64,000 nucleotides of DNA from Thiothrix sp. (GTDB taxonomy: Bacteria > Pseudomonadota > Gammaproteobacteria > Thiotrichales > Thiotrichaceae), in NCBI RefSeq assembly GCF_028714775.1, contig NZ_JAQTLS010000005.1, forward strand, positions 161,573 to 225,572, given 5' to 3'. A program made the translations under genes and the position numbers. Under the pieces are notes generated by a model. It saw only the letters and a program-made list of their open reading frames with translations, searched no databases and was not told the DNA's origin. Positions 26,889 through 35,397 of this stretch are shown here, piece by piece (position 1 is the first letter of the stretch; the number at the start of each line of letters is the position of its first letter).

Positions 26889-29708
26889 ATGAACGTGGAA
26901 CAACCACAGCCAACCGTGGCACGGGATGCTTTGCGGCTAACACTTGCTGCAAGCTTGCTGGTGCTGGCGCAAGTTGCAACGGCTGCGGATGAAATCAGCA
27001 TTACCCCCGGACAACGCCAAGTTACCGCCAGCAAGCCGGGCATCATTACCCTGCGGATTGAAATCGAAAACCGCACCGGACAAGCCCAACAGCTACAGGA
27101 AAACCTCACCCTGCCAGCCGGTTGGGAACTTGTTACCAACACCGCGCCTTTTTTACTCGCCAGCGGGGCGCGGGATATACGCCTTATTCATGTCGTTGCC
27201 CCACGTGGCACGGCATCTGGCACGTACATGATTGGCTATCAAGTTTCCGCACAAGATAACGGCGGCATCACCAGCAGCCAAACCGTTGCCGTCCAGATGG
27301 AAGAACAGGCGGGTGTAAAACTCGCCGCCGTCGCCCCACCCAGCAGTTTATTGGGCGGGGAAGAATACAATGTCAGCTTCATGCTGGAAAACACCGGCAA
27401 CCATGCCGTTACCTACAGCCTCGCTGCCAATGATGACGATGGCTACGTTAAAGCAGTGACACCACGCAGCCTAACGCTAGCCGCCGGTGAAACCGGGAAT
27501 GTCACGGTCACAGGGCAAATTCCCCGCAGCATCGAAGAAAGCACTGCTTACCGTGTCAACCTACAAGCACGTGGCGGCGGTAAACTGGCAGAAGAATCTG
27601 TCACCATCCCGTTAATTGCCCGCACCCCCAAAGGCATGGGCAAATACCAAAAACTGCCCGGCAAGCTAACCACTCACTACACGCGGCAAAAACGCCAAAA
27701 TGCCGATGGCAGCGAAACCGATTCCAGCCAAGCCCAACTGGAATATTACGCCAAAGGGGCTATCGACCAAGATGGCGAACACAATGTTGAAATCCGCTTA
27801 CGCAATGGGCGCGACAGCAATGAAACAGACACCAACAGCAACCAGCAAGCTGAATACCAGTTCACTTACGATAATGGTGCGTGGGAAGTCAAAACAGGCC
27901 ACCAAAACTTCCACACCAGCAACCTAAGTGGCAATTCCCTATCCGGCGTAGGTGTTGAAACAACTTACACCCCAAAAAACAAAAAACACCGCAAACCGCT
28001 GGAGATCAAAGCCTTTAGCGGGCAAAGCCGTCCTGCTGATACCAATAAGGAAAAAGTTTCAGGCGCTGCCATCCATTACCAATGGGATGAATTCGACGCG
28101 GGTGCAAGCGTTATCCAGCACAAAAAGGAAGCCACCACCACTGAACCGGCAAAGAATGAAACTATCGCCGCCGTTAATGGCGCATGGCAGGGGGAACACG
28201 CAGGCATCCGTTCTGAAGTCGCGAAAGACAACGATGCCAAAGCCTGGAGCGTCGACCTCAATGGACAATGGCATGAAATCAGCGCGAATGCTTCCTACGT
28301 CGAAGCTGACCCCAAATTTGATGGTGGCAGTTCGGATACTAAACAAGCTTTCGCCAATGCCCGTTACCAGATTGACGAAAAAACCAGTGTAGAAGCCAGC
28401 AGCCGCCATACCCGCGATAATCTGGCGCAAGACTCCAGCAAAGAAATCCGCCAAGACAAAGAACATCAAGTCAGCATCAGCCGTAGCTTCGGCGACGAAC
28501 GGCAAATCGAAGTCAGCTTAGGGCATAAGCGGCGCAATGAAAAAGACTTACGCATCGCCCCGTCCACCGACCGGGAAATCCAAGCCACCACATTGGAATA
28601 CCGTCAGCAGTTTGAAACTTTCCATGTCCGCGCAGCACTCGCCCATGGATCACGTACTGACCGTATAAAAAGCAGCAGCAAAGGTAACAAACAAGAATTA
28701 GCCATCAACTGGAAGCCCACCACATCACTCGACATCAATACCAGCTACGCCATCAGCAACGGCCTTGATAGCGACGGCAAAACCACCTCCGCCGGTTTGA
28801 ATGCCACTTACCAACTCGACCGCAAAACCGAGTTATCCGGCTATTTACAACGTAACCAAAATGATAGCGACAACACCCACGCCAATAGCTTTGAAGCCAA
28901 ATACAGCCGCGACCTAAAACGTTGGGGAAATATCGGCCTCAGTGCCCGCCGGGTCGATAGCCTCGCCAGCGATGGCAAGTTGAGCCATGACAATATTTTC
29001 CAAGTCGAATACGGCCTACCGCTGGACATGCCTATCCGCAAACGCAAAAACATCGGCTCTGTACGTGGGAAAGTGCGTTTCGCCGCTGATGAGCGTCCTG
29101 CCAGCGATGTGGTGGTACAAATGGGCGGGCAATTTGCTGTTACCGACCAAAACGGTAAATTTCACTACCCGGATATGGTTGCCAAAGCGTATCCGATCCA
29201 AGTCGACGGCAGTCGGGCGAATACCCAAGGCTACATGCTCAGCCAAAACGGTGAGGAAGCCAACGTCACCGTGCAATCCAGCCAAACCGTAGAGCCGGTA
29301 TTGGAGTTGTACCCTGCTTCGCGCATTAGCGGCAAACTCCAGACTTATGTGCCCGATGCTGCCGCCGCCTTAAATATCGACCACGCAGATAGCCCTCTGC
29401 GGGCTGAAAAGGGGCTGGGAATGGTTCTGGTGGAACTACGCCCTGTCGGTGAGGTCGGCAAACGCATTACCCACAAACGCACCACACTGTACGACGGCAG
29501 TTTCAGCTTTGTCGGCATCCCACCCGGACAATGGCAACTGGTGGTGGTGGACAGTGACAAAGTTCCCGACAATTATCGCCTTGAACAAACCCAGTTTGCC
29601 ATCGACCTAAGTTCTGGTGGCAATCAGGAAGTCTTGATACGCGCCCTGCCAACAGCGCAAAACATCAAAAAAACCGGCCCCAGCGGGGGCTTTAACGTTG
29701 TCGGCTAA
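26889..29708 (+). CDS. Large usher-like outer-membrane protein
   Basis: 939 residues. The ATG at 26889 follows AAGGGGC and is preferred to the TTG at 26859. After a signal sequence (LAASLLVLAQVATA) come two Ig-like domains of the NEW3/COG1470 type (about 35-230), then about 450 residues of alternating, glycine-spaced, charged beta-strands resembling a usher or porin barrel (QAEYQFTYDNGAWEVKTGHQ). The end holds two carboxypeptidase-regulatory-like domains (RGKVRFAADERPASDVVVQM; YDGSFSFVGIPPGQWQLVVV), which in ushers act at the periplasmic face. It is probably the export pore of this locus; it does not look like a classical FimD. Confidence 0.6.
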   Translation: MNVEQPQPTVARDALRLTLAASLLVLAQVATAADEISITPGQRQVTASKPGIITLRIEIENRTGQAQQLQENLTLPAGWELVTNTAPFLLASGARDIRLIHVVAPRGTASGTYMIGYQVSAQDNGGITSSQTVAVQMEEQAGVKLAAVAPPSSLLGGEEYNVSFMLENTGNHAVTYSLAANDDDGYVKAVTPRSLTLAAGETGNVTVTGQIPRSIEESTAYRVNLQARGGGKLAEESVTIPLIARTPKGMGKYQKLPGKLTTHYTRQKRQNADGSETDSSQAQLEYYAKGAIDQDGEHNVEIRLRNGRDSNETDTNSNQQAEYQFTYDNGAWEVKTGHQNFHTSNLSGNSLSGVGVETTYTPKNKKHRKPLEIKAFSGQSRPADTNKEKVSGAAIHYQWDEFDAGASVIQHKKEATTTEPAKNETIAAVNGAWQGEHAGIRSEVAKDNDAKAWSVDLNGQWHEISANASYVEADPKFDGGSSDTKQAFANARYQIDEKTSVEASSRHTRDNLAQDSSKEIRQDKEHQVSISRSFGDERQIEVSLGHKRRNEKDLRIAPSTDREIQATTLEYRQQFETFHVRAALAHGSRTDRIKSSSKGNKQELAINWKPTTSLDINTSYAISNGLDSDGKTTSAGLNATYQLDRKTELSGYLQRNQNDSDNTHANSFEAKYSRDLKRWGNIGLSARRVDSLASDGKLSHDNIFQVEYGLPLDMPIRKRKNIGSVRGKVRFAADERPASDVVVQMGGQFAVTDQNGKFHYPDMVAKAYPIQVDGSRANTQGYMLSQNGEEANVTVQSSQTVEPVLELYPASRISGKLQTYVPDAAAALNIDHADSPLRAEKGLGMVLVELRPVGEVGKRITHKRTTLYDGSFSFVGIPPGQWQLVVVDSDKVPDNYRLEQTQFAIDLSSGGNQEVLIRALPTAQNIKKTGPSGGFNVVG

Positions 29709-29728
29709 GCCATCATAGGAGCTTCAGT

Positions 29729-30211
29729 ATGAAAACTTTCTACTACACCCTCACTATCGCCCTGTTGGGTAGCACGGGGACGACCCATGCGGCTGATACC
29801 GTTACCCAAAACATAGACCTGACTATTCCCCTTGTAGAGCTGATTGATGTCGAGAACATATCCCCCACTTTTGACTTCAGCGCCCCCAGCAATGCAGGGG
29901 ATGGATTTGCAGCACCAGAGGGCGTCACGTCCAGTGTTGCCATTACCTCCAATAACCCAAATGCGCAGTTAGATGTCCACACCAGTAGTAATATAAACGG
30001 CATTGACCTAAAAATTAGCAGCACCAGTGGGATTTGCGACTCATCGACATTATCCGACCGGCTCAGTACAGCACCTCAATATTGTAGTGTTGGCAAACGT
30101 CAAACCAGCTCAGGTAGCCTGACAATCAGTGCTGAGCCATCGGGCGGTAACGGCATGATCCCTTACGGCACGTACTCCACGGATATTATTTATACGCTAA
30201 CGCAAAACTGA
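29729..30211 (+). CDS. Small exported protein C of the usher-like locus
   Basis: 160 residues with signal peptide (TIALLGSTGTTHA). It shares the subunit pattern of protein A: LTIPLVELIDV, FDFSAPSNAGDGFAAPEG, SSVAITSNNPNAQLDVH and the end DIIYTLTQ. A cysteine pair (GICDSS and QYCSVG) may form a disulphide. It follows the usher-like gene by 20 bp after a GGAGC site. Probably a second fibre subunit. Confidence 0.6.
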   Translation: MKTFYYTLTIALLGSTGTTHAADTVTQNIDLTIPLVELIDVENISPTFDFSAPSNAGDGFAAPEGVTSSVAITSNNPNAQLDVHTSSNINGIDLKISSTSGICDSSTLSDRLSTAPQYCSVGKRQTSSGSLTISAEPSGGNGMIPYGTYSTDIIYTLTQN

Positions 30212-30298
30212 AATGGCACTGCCACTGATCGTGGCGCACGGGACAAAAGGCAGGGAATCACGTAGCCTGTAGGGGTCAGAACTGGTAGGAACTCCCCC

Positions 30299-30697
30299 AT
30301 GCGCCCCAGATACTATTTCGGCATTTTATTGATTGCAGCAGGAAGTACGCTCGCGCTTGCGGGCAACACGTCCCAAATCCTCAAGCTTACTGTGCCCAAA
30401 GTTGTCTTGATCGACATTGACCCCGCCATCCCCTTTAGTTTTGCGCAGGGGGCAAAGAATGCCAGCGGCAACAGCCTCCTCTCCATCAGCTCCAATGACC
30501 CGCAAGCCAAGCTGCAAATCACGCCTTCAGGACTGAACCTTGCCGTTACATCCGAAGTGCTGGGCTGCCCAACGGAAGCCAGCACAACCACGATTATCTG
30601 CAAGGTAGGGGTGACACGCACCAAGGGCGCTGTTCTAGCATTTAACGCTACCCAAATAGGTAGCGCCCCCAATATTGTCTATACGATCAGCGATTAA
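30299..30697 (+). CDS. Small exported protein D of the usher-like locus
   Basis: 132 residues with signal peptide (GILLIAAGSTLALA). Third member of the subunit family: LKLTVPKVVLIDI, PFSFAQGAKNASGN, LLSISSNDPQAKLQI and the end NIVYTISD, with a possible disulphide (LGCPTEA and IICKVG). It lies 87 bp after protein C, with no terminator seen between. It ends 6 bp from the convergent pssA gene. Confidence 0.58.
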   Translation: MRPRYYFGILLIAAGSTLALAGNTSQILKLTVPKVVLIDIDPAIPFSFAQGAKNASGNSLLSISSNDPQAKLQITPSGLNLAVTSEVLGCPTEASTTTIICKVGVTRTKGAVLAFNATQIGSAPNIVYTISD

Positions 30698-30703
30698 CGA
30701 GGA

Positions 30704-31483
30704 TTACTCGACGCCCTTTCTGCGCCGCTGGAACTTCCGGTAACGCCGCCACACCCACAGCACTGGCCCGGATGACGCATACAAGAAAAACACCCCAAAC
30801 AGCACTTTCGGCGGGTCAATCGTGGTCAAGGCAAACACCAGCAACACCGCCAGCACCGCTATAAACGGCACACGGTTGCGCAGGTCAAGGTCTTTGAAGC
30901 TATAGAAACTGACATTGCTCACCATCAGCAAGCCCGCCGCCAACGTAAGGAAAAGGGCTGGCATTTGCAGGTTACGCCCGGTCATGGCGAGATCATTGAA
31001 TACCCACACCATCCCCACCACCAAAGCGGCAGCGGCTGGGCTGGGCAAACCGACGAAGAAGCGCTTGTCCACCTTACCGATTTGGACATTGAAACGTGCC
31101 AAACGCAACGCGGCGCACGCAACGTAAACGAAAGCTGCTAACCAGCCAGCTTTGCCCCACGCCACACCATAAGATTGCAGGTGCACCAACGCCCACTGGT
31201 ACATGACCAGCCCCGGTGCAACCCCGAATGAAATCAAATCTGCCAAGCTATCGTATTGTGCCCCAAACTCTGATTGGGTATTGGTCATACGGGCAACGCG
31301 CCCATCCAGACCATCAAGGATCATGGCGATAAACACGGCAATTGAAGCCGCCTCGAACTTGCCCTGCATCGCAGCGACAATAGCGTAGAAGCCACAGAAC
31401 ATGGCTCCGGTAGTCAGAAGGTTAGGTAAAAGATAGATGCCCTTGCGCGGCGATGATTTTAGTTCTGGTTGTTGGTCTTCCAC
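30704..31483 (-). CDS. pssA: CDP-diacylglycerol-serine O-phosphatidyltransferase
   Basis: 259 residues, GTG start. Makes phosphatidylserine from CDP-diacylglycerol and serine, the step before phosphatidylethanolamine. The CDP-alcohol phosphotransferase motif DGx2ARx8Gx3Dx3D is intact (DGRVARMTNTQSEFG then AQYDSLAD). About eight TM helices, as in the membrane-bound PssA class. Its start overlaps the end of the small membrane-protein gene upstream by 25 bp, so the three-gene set from 31792 downward looks like one transcript. Confidence 0.94.
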   Translation of the reverse strand: MEDQQPELKSSPRKGIYLLPNLLTTGAMFCGFYAIVAAMQGKFEAASIAVFIAMILDGLDGRVARMTNTQSEFGAQYDSLADLISFGVAPGLVMYQWALVHLQSYGVAWGKAGWLAAFVYVACAALRLARFNVQIGKVDKRFFVGLPSPAAAALVVGMVWVFNDLAMTGRNLQMPALFLTLAAGLLMVSNVSFYSFKDLDLRNRVPFIAVLAVLLVFALTTIDPPKVLFGVFFLYASSGPVLWVWRRYRKFQRRRKGVE

Positions 31484-31683
31484 TGTGCATTATTCCCATT
31501 AACTGGCGTTATCAGAGGCTTGGCAGCAGGTCGCTCGACGACAGGCGGCGTCACCGTTTGGATGATATTGTGATAAATCATCCAAACGGTATACGCAAGA
31601 CTAACGGCACTTGCTGCCAGCAGAATATTAGCCAGCATCCTCGCAAAGTGGAACGTATTTTTACTCGGTTCCTTATTCTTCAC
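31459..31683 (-). CDS. Small single-TM protein upstream of pssA
   Basis: 74 residues, GTG start. One N-terminal TM helix (ANILLAASAVSLAYTVWMIY), then a Pro-rich polar tail probably outside the cytoplasm. No family recognised. It overlaps the DUF3149 gene at its start and pssA at its end (25 bp), which argues for a real, translationally coupled gene rather than a chance frame. Confidence 0.5.
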   Translation of the reverse strand: MKNKEPSKNTFHFARMLANILLAASAVSLAYTVWMIYHNIIQTVTPPVVERPAAKPLITPVNGNNAQWKTNNQN

Positions 31684-31792
31684 CCGATTTCTTTACGAAC
31701 ACCCAGCCCAGATATGCCATCATCACCAACATGAAGACGATCACGATTAGGGTCAACACCCCCATCCAACTTCCAAACAGTAGCTCAGTCAT
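31673..31792 (-). CDS. DUF3149-like small membrane protein
   Basis: 39 residues, too short for the ORF track. Reads MTELLFGSWMGVLTLIVIVF, then a continued hydrophobic run and the charged end VFVKKSGEE, matching the DUF3149 pattern of small single-TM proteins. Function unknown. It begins the overlapping gene set leading to pssA and is divergent from fnr, sharing a regulatory region that holds an FNR box. Confidence 0.6.
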   Translation of the reverse strand: MTELLFGSWMGVLTLIVIVFMLVMMAYLGWVFVKKSGEE

Positions 31793-31866
31793 GGTAGCCT
31801 AATCTCCTATACTAATGACAGTAAACGTGTACAATGCCAAGTTTAAGCGAAGATGTGCACGTAAAT

Positions 31867-31880
31867 CTGATTTACATCAA
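31867..31880. promoter_or_regulatory. FNR box upstream of fnr
   Basis: Read on the minus strand, TTGATGTAAATCAG matches the FNR consensus TTGAT-N4-ATCAA at 9 of 10 positions. It lies 87 bp before the fnr ATG and 75 bp before the divergent DUF3149 start, so autoregulation of fnr is likely. Confidence 0.75.
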
Positions 31881-31966
31881 GAAAACGATTGCCTCATGCG
31901 ATTTACAGGGATGGTGAGGTAACTATCTTGCAAGTCGTTGACAATTGTCACGGTTCGGGACAACAC

Positions 31967-32719
31967 ATGAAGACAGTGCCAGTACAGACAACCAAAAAAT
32001 CAGCCGTTGCTTGCCACAATTGTAGCTTGAGCGAACTCTGCCTTCCCCGTGGACTCACCCGCGAGGAGCTTGAGTTGTTGGAAAATGCCATCAACAAAAC
32101 AGTAAAAATCAAGAAGAAAGATTACCTGTTTCACCGTGATGACCAACAACACTCCATTTTTGCCGTCAAGGCAGGAGCCGTCAAAACGTCCCTTTCCACC
32201 CCCGATGGCGAAGAACAGATACTGGGCTTTTACCTGCCGGGCGATTTACTGGGCTTTGATGCCTTCGCCAACAACCGCCACACCTGTGACGCACAAGCAC
32301 TGGACGACACCTTAGTCTGTGAACTCAACATGGACAGTTTTCAGGAATTATGCGGCAGACTGAGCAGCATGCGCGGGCAAATGATGCGCCAGATCGGTGC
32401 TGAAATCGAACGTGAACACATGCTGCTGCTGACCTTAGGGCAAATGCGCACTGAAGAACGGCTGGCAACTTTCCTATCCGGCTTGTCAGAGCGCAATAAG
32501 GATCGCGGCTTTTCATCCACCGAATTCAACCTGCCGATGGCACGCCACGACCTCGCCAACTACCTTGGCATGGCCGTAGAAACCCTCAGCCGCATGTTTT
32601 CCCGCTTACAGGAAGAAAACATCATCGTGGTGCAGCATCGCCTGATCAAAATCCAAGATATGGAGCGCCTCAAACAATTGGCGCACCACACCTGCCGTCC
32701 AGCCAGCGACGTGCTCTAA
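31967..32719 (+). CDS. fnr: FNR, oxygen-sensing transcription regulator
   Basis: 250 residues from the ATG at 31967; the track's extra 26 residues upstream do not look like FNR. It switches gene expression on loss of oxygen through a 4Fe-4S cluster. The N-terminal ligands are in CHNCSLSELC and the central one in NNRHTCDAQAL. A cAMP-binding-type beta-roll (FLPGDLLGFDA-like GFYLPGDLLGFDAFANN), a dimer helix and a C-terminal helix-turn-helix with FNR-type recognition (ANYLGMAVETLSRMFSRLQE) follow. FNR boxes stand before this gene, hemN and the cco operon in the window, giving it local targets. Confidence 0.96.
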   Translation: MKTVPVQTTKKSAVACHNCSLSELCLPRGLTREELELLENAINKTVKIKKKDYLFHRDDQQHSIFAVKAGAVKTSLSTPDGEEQILGFYLPGDLLGFDAFANNRHTCDAQALDDTLVCELNMDSFQELCGRLSSMRGQMMRQIGAEIEREHMLLLTLGQMRTEERLATFLSGLSERNKDRGFSSTEFNLPMARHDLANYLGMAVETLSRMFSRLQEENIIVVQHRLIKIQDMERLKQLAHHTCRPASDVL

Positions 32720-32729
32720 ATAAGAGCGC

Positions 32730-34115
32730 TTAAATAACGCGCGAGAAACGTTGCTGAGCACCCTGCTTACGCAGGCCGACATCAAATACCATGCAAATGT
32801 TACGGATCAAGAAACGCCCACGCGGCGTTACCTCAATACCACCGTCAACAAAACGCAGCAAATCATCACCTGCCATCGGTTGCATCAATGCCAACTCAGT
32901 TGCGAAATATTCGGCAAAGTTCACATGGTATGCCCGTTCAATTTGCGCAAAGTTCAGGCTGAAATGGCAAGCCAGTTGCTGGATAATTTCCCGCCGCAAG
33001 ACATCATCCTCATCCAAGGTAATGCCCCTAACAACCGGCAAATGCCCCGCATCAATCGCAGCATAGTATTCATCAAGCGTTTTGACGTTCTGGCTGTAGC
33101 ATTCCGCCACACTGCTGATGGAGCTGACGCCCATCGCCACCAGATCACAATCTGCATGGGTGGTGTAGCCTTGGAAATTGCGGTGCAACGTTCCTTGGCG
33201 CTGGGCAATCGCCAGTTCATCATCCGGCTTGGCAAAGTGATCCATGCCGATGTATTCGTAGCCTGCCGAGGTCAGGTGCTCAACTGCCAATTGCATGATT
33301 TGTAATTTAGTTTCACCCGATGGCAAATCATCATCATTGATACGCCGCTGCGCCTTAAACAGGTTGGGCAGGTGCGCGTAGTTGAATACCGAAATGCGGT
33401 CTGCTGACAACTCAATGATGGTATCCAGCGTCTGGCGGAAACTTTCCACTGTCTGGAATGGCAAACCGTAAATCAGGTCGACACTGACAGATTTCGCCCC
33501 GTATGCACGGCACGCCTCAATCACCGCCTTGGTTTGTTCAATCGGCTGGACGCGGTTAACGGCGACTTGCACACGCTCATCCACATCCTGCACACCCAGA
33601 CTGAAACGGTTGAACCCGATTTCACGCAGCACGCCAATCGTTTCCGGGGTGACTGAACGCGGGTCAATTTCAATCGAGTAATCGCCTTCGTCGGTAATGT
33701 GCAGGGAAAAGTGTTCCCGCGTTTTTTCCATCAGCGCACGCATTTCGTCATGGCTGAGGAAGGTGGGCGTACCGCCGCCCCAATGCAATTGCTCTACCAA
33801 GCGGTCGCGGTCATACAGGCGCGACTGCATCTCGATTTCCCGGAACAGGTAGGTGAGGTACTTTTCAGACAGCGAACGGTCTTTAGTGGCGATTTTATTG
33901 CAGGCGCAGTAGAAACAGACGGTATCGCAGAACGGAATGTGGAAATACAGTGACAACGGCAACGGGATTGGGTCTTCGTTGCTCATGTAGGCATGTGCCT
34001 TGTATTCGTCCTCAGTGAATGGCCCGAATGCAACCGCCGTCGGATAAGACGTGTAGCGCGGCCCTGCCGTGTCATACCGACGAATCAAATTTGCATCAAA
34101 CTGGACTGTACTCAT
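32730..34115 (-). CDS. hemN: Oxygen-independent coproporphyrinogen III dehydrogenase
   Basis: 461 residues. Radical SAM enzyme converting coproporphyrinogen III to protoporphyrinogen IX for haem synthesis without oxygen. The ATG at 34115 follows AGAGGTTGGT; the track's 16 extra residues are rejected. The cluster motif Cx3Cx2CxC is in FHIPFCDTVCFYCACNK, with the upstream YTSYPTA, GGGTPTFLS and the long HemN-specific C-terminal domain. A perfect FNR box lies 93 bp upstream, so it is probably induced at low oxygen, fitting the haem need of the nearby cbb3 oxidase and octahaem cytochrome. Convergent with fnr, 10 bp apart. Confidence 0.96.
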   Translation of the reverse strand: MSTVQFDANLIRRYDTAGPRYTSYPTAVAFGPFTEDEYKAHAYMSNEDPIPLPLSLYFHIPFCDTVCFYCACNKIATKDRSLSEKYLTYLFREIEMQSRLYDRDRLVEQLHWGGGTPTFLSHDEMRALMEKTREHFSLHITDEGDYSIEIDPRSVTPETIGVLREIGFNRFSLGVQDVDERVQVAVNRVQPIEQTKAVIEACRAYGAKSVSVDLIYGLPFQTVESFRQTLDTIIELSADRISVFNYAHLPNLFKAQRRINDDDLPSGETKLQIMQLAVEHLTSAGYEYIGMDHFAKPDDELAIAQRQGTLHRNFQGYTTHADCDLVAMGVSSISSVAECYSQNVKTLDEYYAAIDAGHLPVVRGITLDEDDVLRREIIQQLACHFSLNFAQIERAYHVNFAEYFATELALMQPMAGDDLLRFVDGGIEVTPRGRFLIRNICMVFDVGLRKQGAQQRFSRVI

Positions 34116-34207
34116 ACCAACCTCTTTTGCACCCAATCGGGGGTGAATACATAAATGCTGCATGTGCTGCTCAAATGCAAGCCTCTGGCACGAAAGATCA
34201 CACTAAG

Positions 34208-34221
34208 TTGATATGCATCAA
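34208..34221. promoter_or_regulatory. Perfect FNR box between hemN and the sRNA candidate
   Basis: TTGATATGCATCAA, an exact match to TTGAT-N4-ATCAA. Being symmetric it could activate both hemN (minus strand) and the short transcript on the plus strand. A start at about 34256 would place it at -41.5, the class II activation position. Confidence 0.88.
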
Positions 34222-34255
34222 GAAAGTGTCAGCTCATGGATTGTATCCCATACGG

Positions 34256-34386
34256 AAAATGGGTCTAATGAACCTTGGAAGCTGTTGGCATCGATGTTCG
34301 TTACCTCCTCTGGTCGGCAGTTTCCATCAACGCTCTACATACCCTAAAGCATTAGGCTCTCACTTTTTCGAGAGCCTTCTTTTTTT
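34256..34386 (+). ncRNA. Candidate FNR-activated small RNA (FnrS/AniS-like in setting)
   Basis: No ORF, but a perfect FNR box upstream at the class II distance, a TATCCC -10-like element near 34244-34249, and a strong intrinsic terminator ending at 34386 predict an RNA of about 130 nt. It contains a single-stranded-looking CCTCCTCT (34304-34311), the type of sequence trans-acting sRNAs use to pair with ribosome-binding sites. FnrS of enterics and AniS of Neisseria are FNR-driven sRNAs of similar size, but I see no sequence homology I can claim. The start is estimated from the box position. Confidence 0.6.
34355..34386 (+). terminator. Intrinsic terminator of the sRNA candidate
   Basis: GGCTCTC (34355-34361) pairs with GAGAGCC (34370-34376), followed by TTCTTTTTTT. 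The U-tract is on the plus strand only, and no plus-strand gene lies between the hemN start and here, so it must end a non-coding transcript. Confidence 0.85.
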
Positions 34387-34502
34387 CAGAATCCCACAAC
34401 TGATACAGGCCATTGACAGCTTGTAACTGGTCAGGTTCCGTCCTCTAGCCCCAAGAGCGCGATATTAACTTGCTGGCGGCAACAGCACAAACCGCTGAAC
34501 GG

Positions 34503-34967
34503 CTAATTCACAGCTACGACCGCCTTACCTTCCTTGACCCAACCAGTAATACCGTGCGTCACGTTGTAAACTTGTTTATAACCCACTTGCACCAACATTT
34601 CTGATCCCGCACGGGTGCGGTTGCCAGTACGGCAAATCAAGGCAACGGGCTTATCCATCGGGGCAACTTGCTGGATTTTTGTGAGGAAATCTGCCGCAAC
34701 CGAACCGTCTTTCTGAAACAGGGTGATCGGCTGGCTACCCGCCACGATGCCCGTTTCTTGCCATTCTTCTGGCAAACGAATATCCACCAGCGGGACTTTT
34801 TCATCCAGCAAGGTTTGCAGTTCGGTATTGGAGACATTGCTCACACCACCCTGTTGCCCAGCAGCAACTGCACTCTTTATGCCTACGCTTTCTGCTTTCG
34901 AGCATGCCCCGACACTGACAAGCGCACTGAACGCAATTGCCAACGCCAACCATTTAACTCCATACAT
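34503..34967 (-). CDS. Rhodanese-domain lipoprotein
   Basis: 154 residues. A lipobox (LVSVGACSKA) suggests anchoring to a membrane facing the periplasm. The rhodanese fold follows with LLDEKVPLVDIRLPEEW, active-site loop CRTGNRTRAG and the end HGITGWVKEGK. Rhodaneses move sulfane sulfur or bind sulfur compounds. It is the last gene of a same-strand group with a thioredoxin, cytochrome b and octahaem cytochrome, so a role in periplasmic sulfur handling fits, but this is inferred. Confidence 0.85.
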   Translation of the reverse strand: MYGVKWLALAIAFSALVSVGACSKAESVGIKSAVAAGQQGGVSNVSNTELQTLLDEKVPLVDIRLPEEWQETGIVAGSQPITLFQKDGSVAADFLTKIQQVAPMDKPVALICRTGNRTRAGSEMLVQVGYKQVYNVTHGITGWVKEGKAVVAVN

Positions 34968-35016
34968 TGTTGTTTATACTCCAAAATAAAGTCTATTCTA
35001 AACGCTTATCAAACCA

Positions 35017-35391
35017 TCAATCTTTGCTGAAAATCCCATTGCTGGTGATGATCACCCGGTTTACCCAACGGTCAGACATTTTACCCACGCAAGCCTCAAC
35101 CTTGCTACCATCCAGCAATTGGGCTTCAAGGCTATAACCCCTGCTCGGTTCGTGATTGAGGGTAATCATGCGGGTTTCGCCCGCCCGCAATTGGGTCAGC
35201 AGAATCTTTTCCTGCGTGGTGTCGCTGCCGTGTTCGATTTTCAGCAAGGGGATGATTTCCCCGCGCATATTGCTGATTTCCACAAATAAGGGACGCCCCG
35301 GATATTGCAACCCATACCAGAGCTTCATGCCAAACGCGCCCACGACCACGCCCATCAGGGTAAGCAATACCAACGGCTTGAAATTTGTCAT
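35017..35391 (-). CDS. Small membrane-anchored periplasmic protein, unknown
   Basis: 124 residues. One N-terminal TM helix (PLVLLTLMGVVVGAFGMKLW) and a soluble part that looks all-beta (GRPLFVEISNMRGEIIPLLK, ETRMITLNHEPSRGYSLEA). No family recognised. It starts 6 bp after the thioredoxin gene and is followed by the rhodanese, so probably part of the same operon. Confidence 0.6.
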   Translation of the reverse strand: MTNFKPLVLLTLMGVVVGAFGMKLWYGLQYPGRPLFVEISNMRGEIIPLLKIEHGSDTTQEKILLTQLRAGETRMITLNHEPSRGYSLEAQLLDGSKVEACVGKMSDRWVNRVIITSNGIFSKD

Positions 35392-35397
35392 CGTGAT

